From assembly GCF_900456775.1 (NCBI RefSeq), contig NZ_UAUL01000001.1, positions 434,001 through 498,000 of the forward strand: a stretch of DNA of 64,000 nucleotides, in the 5' to 3' direction. Position numbers and translations under genes: made by a program. Numbering within the stretch: the first letter of the stretch is position 1; the number at the start of each line of letters is the position of its first letter. The DNA comes from Sarcina ventriculi. Lineage in GTDB: Bacteria; Bacillota; Clostridia; Clostridiales; Clostridiaceae. Under the pieces are notes generated by a model. The model was not told the DNA's origin. It saw only the letters and a list, made by a program, of their open reading frames with translations, and made no database searches. Below, piece after piece: positions 62,666-64,000 of the stretch.

Positions 62666-63691
62666 ATGGTCAATAATTCAAAAGAAAAAAACGTCACCAA
62701 GAAAAAAAAATTGTCCCTAGGTAAAAAAATTTTAATAGTTTTTGGTCTTATTTGTCTTTTTGGTGTAAGTGTTTTAGGTGGAATCTTTGCTTATTCTTAC
62801 GGTTTATTTAATAAAATGGAACAAGTAGAATTGGATAAAAATGATTTATCATTAAACACATACGTATCTAATGACAATATTGTAAACATCGCTTTATTTG
62901 GAGTTGATAGTATGAATGGAGAAGGCGGTCGCTCTGATTCTATTTTAATTTTAACTATTGATAAAATTAATAATAAATTAAAGGTAAGTTCAATAATGAG
63001 AGATGCTTACGTTAATATCCCTGGTCATAACAAGGATAAAATAACTCATGCTTATGCCTATGGTGGTCCTCAACTTGCTGTAAAAACATTAAATGAAAAC
63101 TTCGATTTAGATATACAAGAATTTTTAACGGTAAATTTTGAATCATTTCCTGAAATAATAGATGCTTTAGGTGGAATTGATTTAGAAATTACACAAGAAG
63201 AAATAAACGCTTCTATAAATATAAATAGCCATATACAACACTTAAATTCATTAAATGGAACTAACTCTCCATATATAACTACTCCAGGACTTCAACATGT
63301 TGATGGAACACAAGCTTTAGCTTATGCTAGAATAAGATATACAGATGGCGGAGATGCTGCAAGAACTCAAAGACAACAAATTGTTCTTAATGCTTTAATT
63401 GAAAAAATAAAAGAAACCCCAGTAAGTAAATATAATGCTCTTTTAAATAAATTTTTACCTGTAATTAAGACAAGCTTAACTTCTAACGAAATGTTAGGCG
63501 TTGCTGGAGATGTTTTAAAACTTAGTAATTATCCAGTAGAAAATAAAACTTTTCCTCTTGTGGAAAATAGTAAGGACTCTATGATTAATGGAACTTATTA
63601 TTTAACCTTTAATGAAAATACCACTGTTAAAGAAATTCATGAATTTATATATGGAATTAGTGACACAAACTCTAAATCTTCTTCTAAATAA
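62666..63691 (+). CDS. LytR-CpsA-Psr (LCP) family cell-wall polymer ligase
   Basis: A 341-residue membrane-anchored enzyme with one N-terminal transmembrane helix (about 20-45) and the extracellular LCP domain: GGRSDSILILTIDK, SIMRDAYVNIPGH, TVNFESFPEIIDALGGIDLEI and the conserved arginine/aspartate segment ALAYARIRYTDGGDAARTQRQQ. LCP enzymes attach teichoic acids or capsule to peptidoglycan. It is divergent from the flippase gene and precedes the convergent SecA-like gene. The ribosome site GAAAGGAAG precedes the ATG. Confidence 0.93.
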   Translation: MVNNSKEKNVTKKKKLSLGKKILIVFGLICLFGVSVLGGIFAYSYGLFNKMEQVELDKNDLSLNTYVSNDNIVNIALFGVDSMNGEGGRSDSILILTIDKINNKLKVSSIMRDAYVNIPGHNKDKITHAYAYGGPQLAVKTLNENFDLDIQEFLTVNFESFPEIIDALGGIDLEITQEEINASININSHIQHLNSLNGTNSPYITTPGLQHVDGTQALAYARIRYTDGGDAARTQRQQIVLNALIEKIKETPVSKYNALLNKFLPVIKTSLTSNEMLGVAGDVLKLSNYPVENKTFPLVENSKDSMINGTYYLTFNENTTVKEIHEFIYGISDTNSKSSSK

Positions 63692-63719
63692 CATTAATTT
63701 CTAATAATATTAAAAAATT

Positions 63720-63746
63720 AAAAGGATAGTCATAAGCTATCCTTTT
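63720..63746. terminator. Bidirectional terminator
   Basis: AAAAGGATAG pairs with CTATCCTTTT around a 7-nt loop, between the convergent LCP and SecA genes. Confidence 0.88.
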
Positions 63747-63751
63747 AATTT

Positions 63752-64000
63752 TTAAACCAATTCAAAAACTTCATTATTCTTATGAATATACTCCAATAAA
63801 TTTTTTACTGTTGCTAATTTTATATTTCTACTCATATTATTAAACATTTTACTTGATTCTATTTGAAATTCTTGAACTGGATCTACTTGCTTATATGATC
63901 TTAAATTTATCCCTTGCCTTAAATATTCCAAATCTTTTATATATTCTATCCAAAAACTATCAACAGTATCTAAAAGAATTTCTTTTTCAAAATTTTCTTC
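63752..64000 (-). CDS. secA2: SecA-type translocase, C-terminal fragment (probably SecA2)
   Basis: The final 83 codons of a gene running off the window. The sequence LDTVDSFWIEYIKDLEYLRQGINLRSY and then DPVQEFQIESSKMFNNM matches the helical scaffold/wing end of SecA. After it the protein stops at ELV with no zinc-binding Cys tail, unlike most primary SecA proteins. A short C-terminus and neighbours for surface polymers suggest an accessory SecA2, but a tail-less SecA1 is possible. The frame is open to the window edge. Confidence 0.75.
   Translation of the reverse strand, partial: EENFEKEILLDTVDSFWIEYIKDLEYLRQGINLRSYKQVDPVQEFQIESSKMFNNMSRNIKLATVKNLLEYIHKNNEVFELV

Noticed and set aside
1-64000. 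CRISPR arrays, tRNA/rRNA genes, prophage or complete mobile elements
   Set aside because: None recognised on reading either strand.

Overview
This is an AT-rich (low-GC Gram-positive) window that looks like a chromosomal stretch of an endospore-forming Clostridium (sensu stricto). Reasons: gerK-type germination genes, two T-box aminoacyl-tRNA synthetase leaders, a clostridial hybrid cluster protein, a class II cyclic-di-GMP riboswitch, SipW-type signal peptidases and very AT-rich intergenic DNA. The species cannot be fixed from sequence alone, but the divergent gerKB / gerKA-gerKC layout and the SipW-BsaA-like matrix genes resemble Clostridium perfringens and relatives. Most genes lie on the minus strand.

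Layout. (1) 1-3.8 kb: a DHA2 drug exporter cut by the window edge, its TetR/LmrA-type repressor with a perfect operator palindrome, prephenate dehydrogenase, and a beta-helix-like orphan. (2) 4-14.6 kb: two complete pstSCAB-phoU phosphate-uptake operons in the same orientation. Between them sit a small membrane protein, a methyltransferase-like protein and a HesB/IscA-like protein. Both operons are preceded by helically phased TTAACA hexamers typical of PhoP boxes. An orphan OmpR-type response regulator at 33.2 kb is a candidate PhoP. (3) 14.9-24 kb: a free-standing discoidin domain, an LprI-like protein, a DUF4116-repeat/MoxR/VWA-metallopeptidase operon, a small alarmone synthetase, a coiled-coil protein built on a catalytically broken Mutator-type transposase core, an acidic Asn/Gly/His-rich protein divergent from it, and a metallophosphoesterase. 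(4) 24-38.7 kb: a LacI regulator, T-box-controlled tyrS and trpS, the gerK locus, glnS, the response regulator, a glycogen-debranching-type enzyme and galU. (5) 39-46 kb: NADH oxidase, a membrane protein with a degenerate SGNH domain and an Asn-rich tail, a glycosyltransferase, and hcp behind a CRP/FNR-type dyad placed near -41.5.

(6) 46-64 kb is a cell-surface island. Two paralogous SipW operons each encode a SipW signal peptidase, TasA/CalY/BsaA-like fibre subunits with SipW-type signal peptides, an LPxTG-anchored protein and one large adhesin (a fibro-slime protein in one, a VWA protein in the other). They are separated by galE and a second galU. A Wzx-type flippase, an LCP ligase and the C-terminus of a SecA (probably SecA2) follow. 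The first operon is led by a recognisable c-di-GMP-II riboswitch. Its closing helix would compete with an intrinsic terminator, so c-di-GMP is predicted to switch the matrix operon on.

The most noteworthy items are the riboswitch-controlled, duplicated SipW matrix operons, the domesticated transposase, the phased PhoP arrays on two pst operons, the HcpR-like hcp promoter, and the prion-like Asn-rich pseudo-SGNH protein. All family assignments are by eye; no database search was run.
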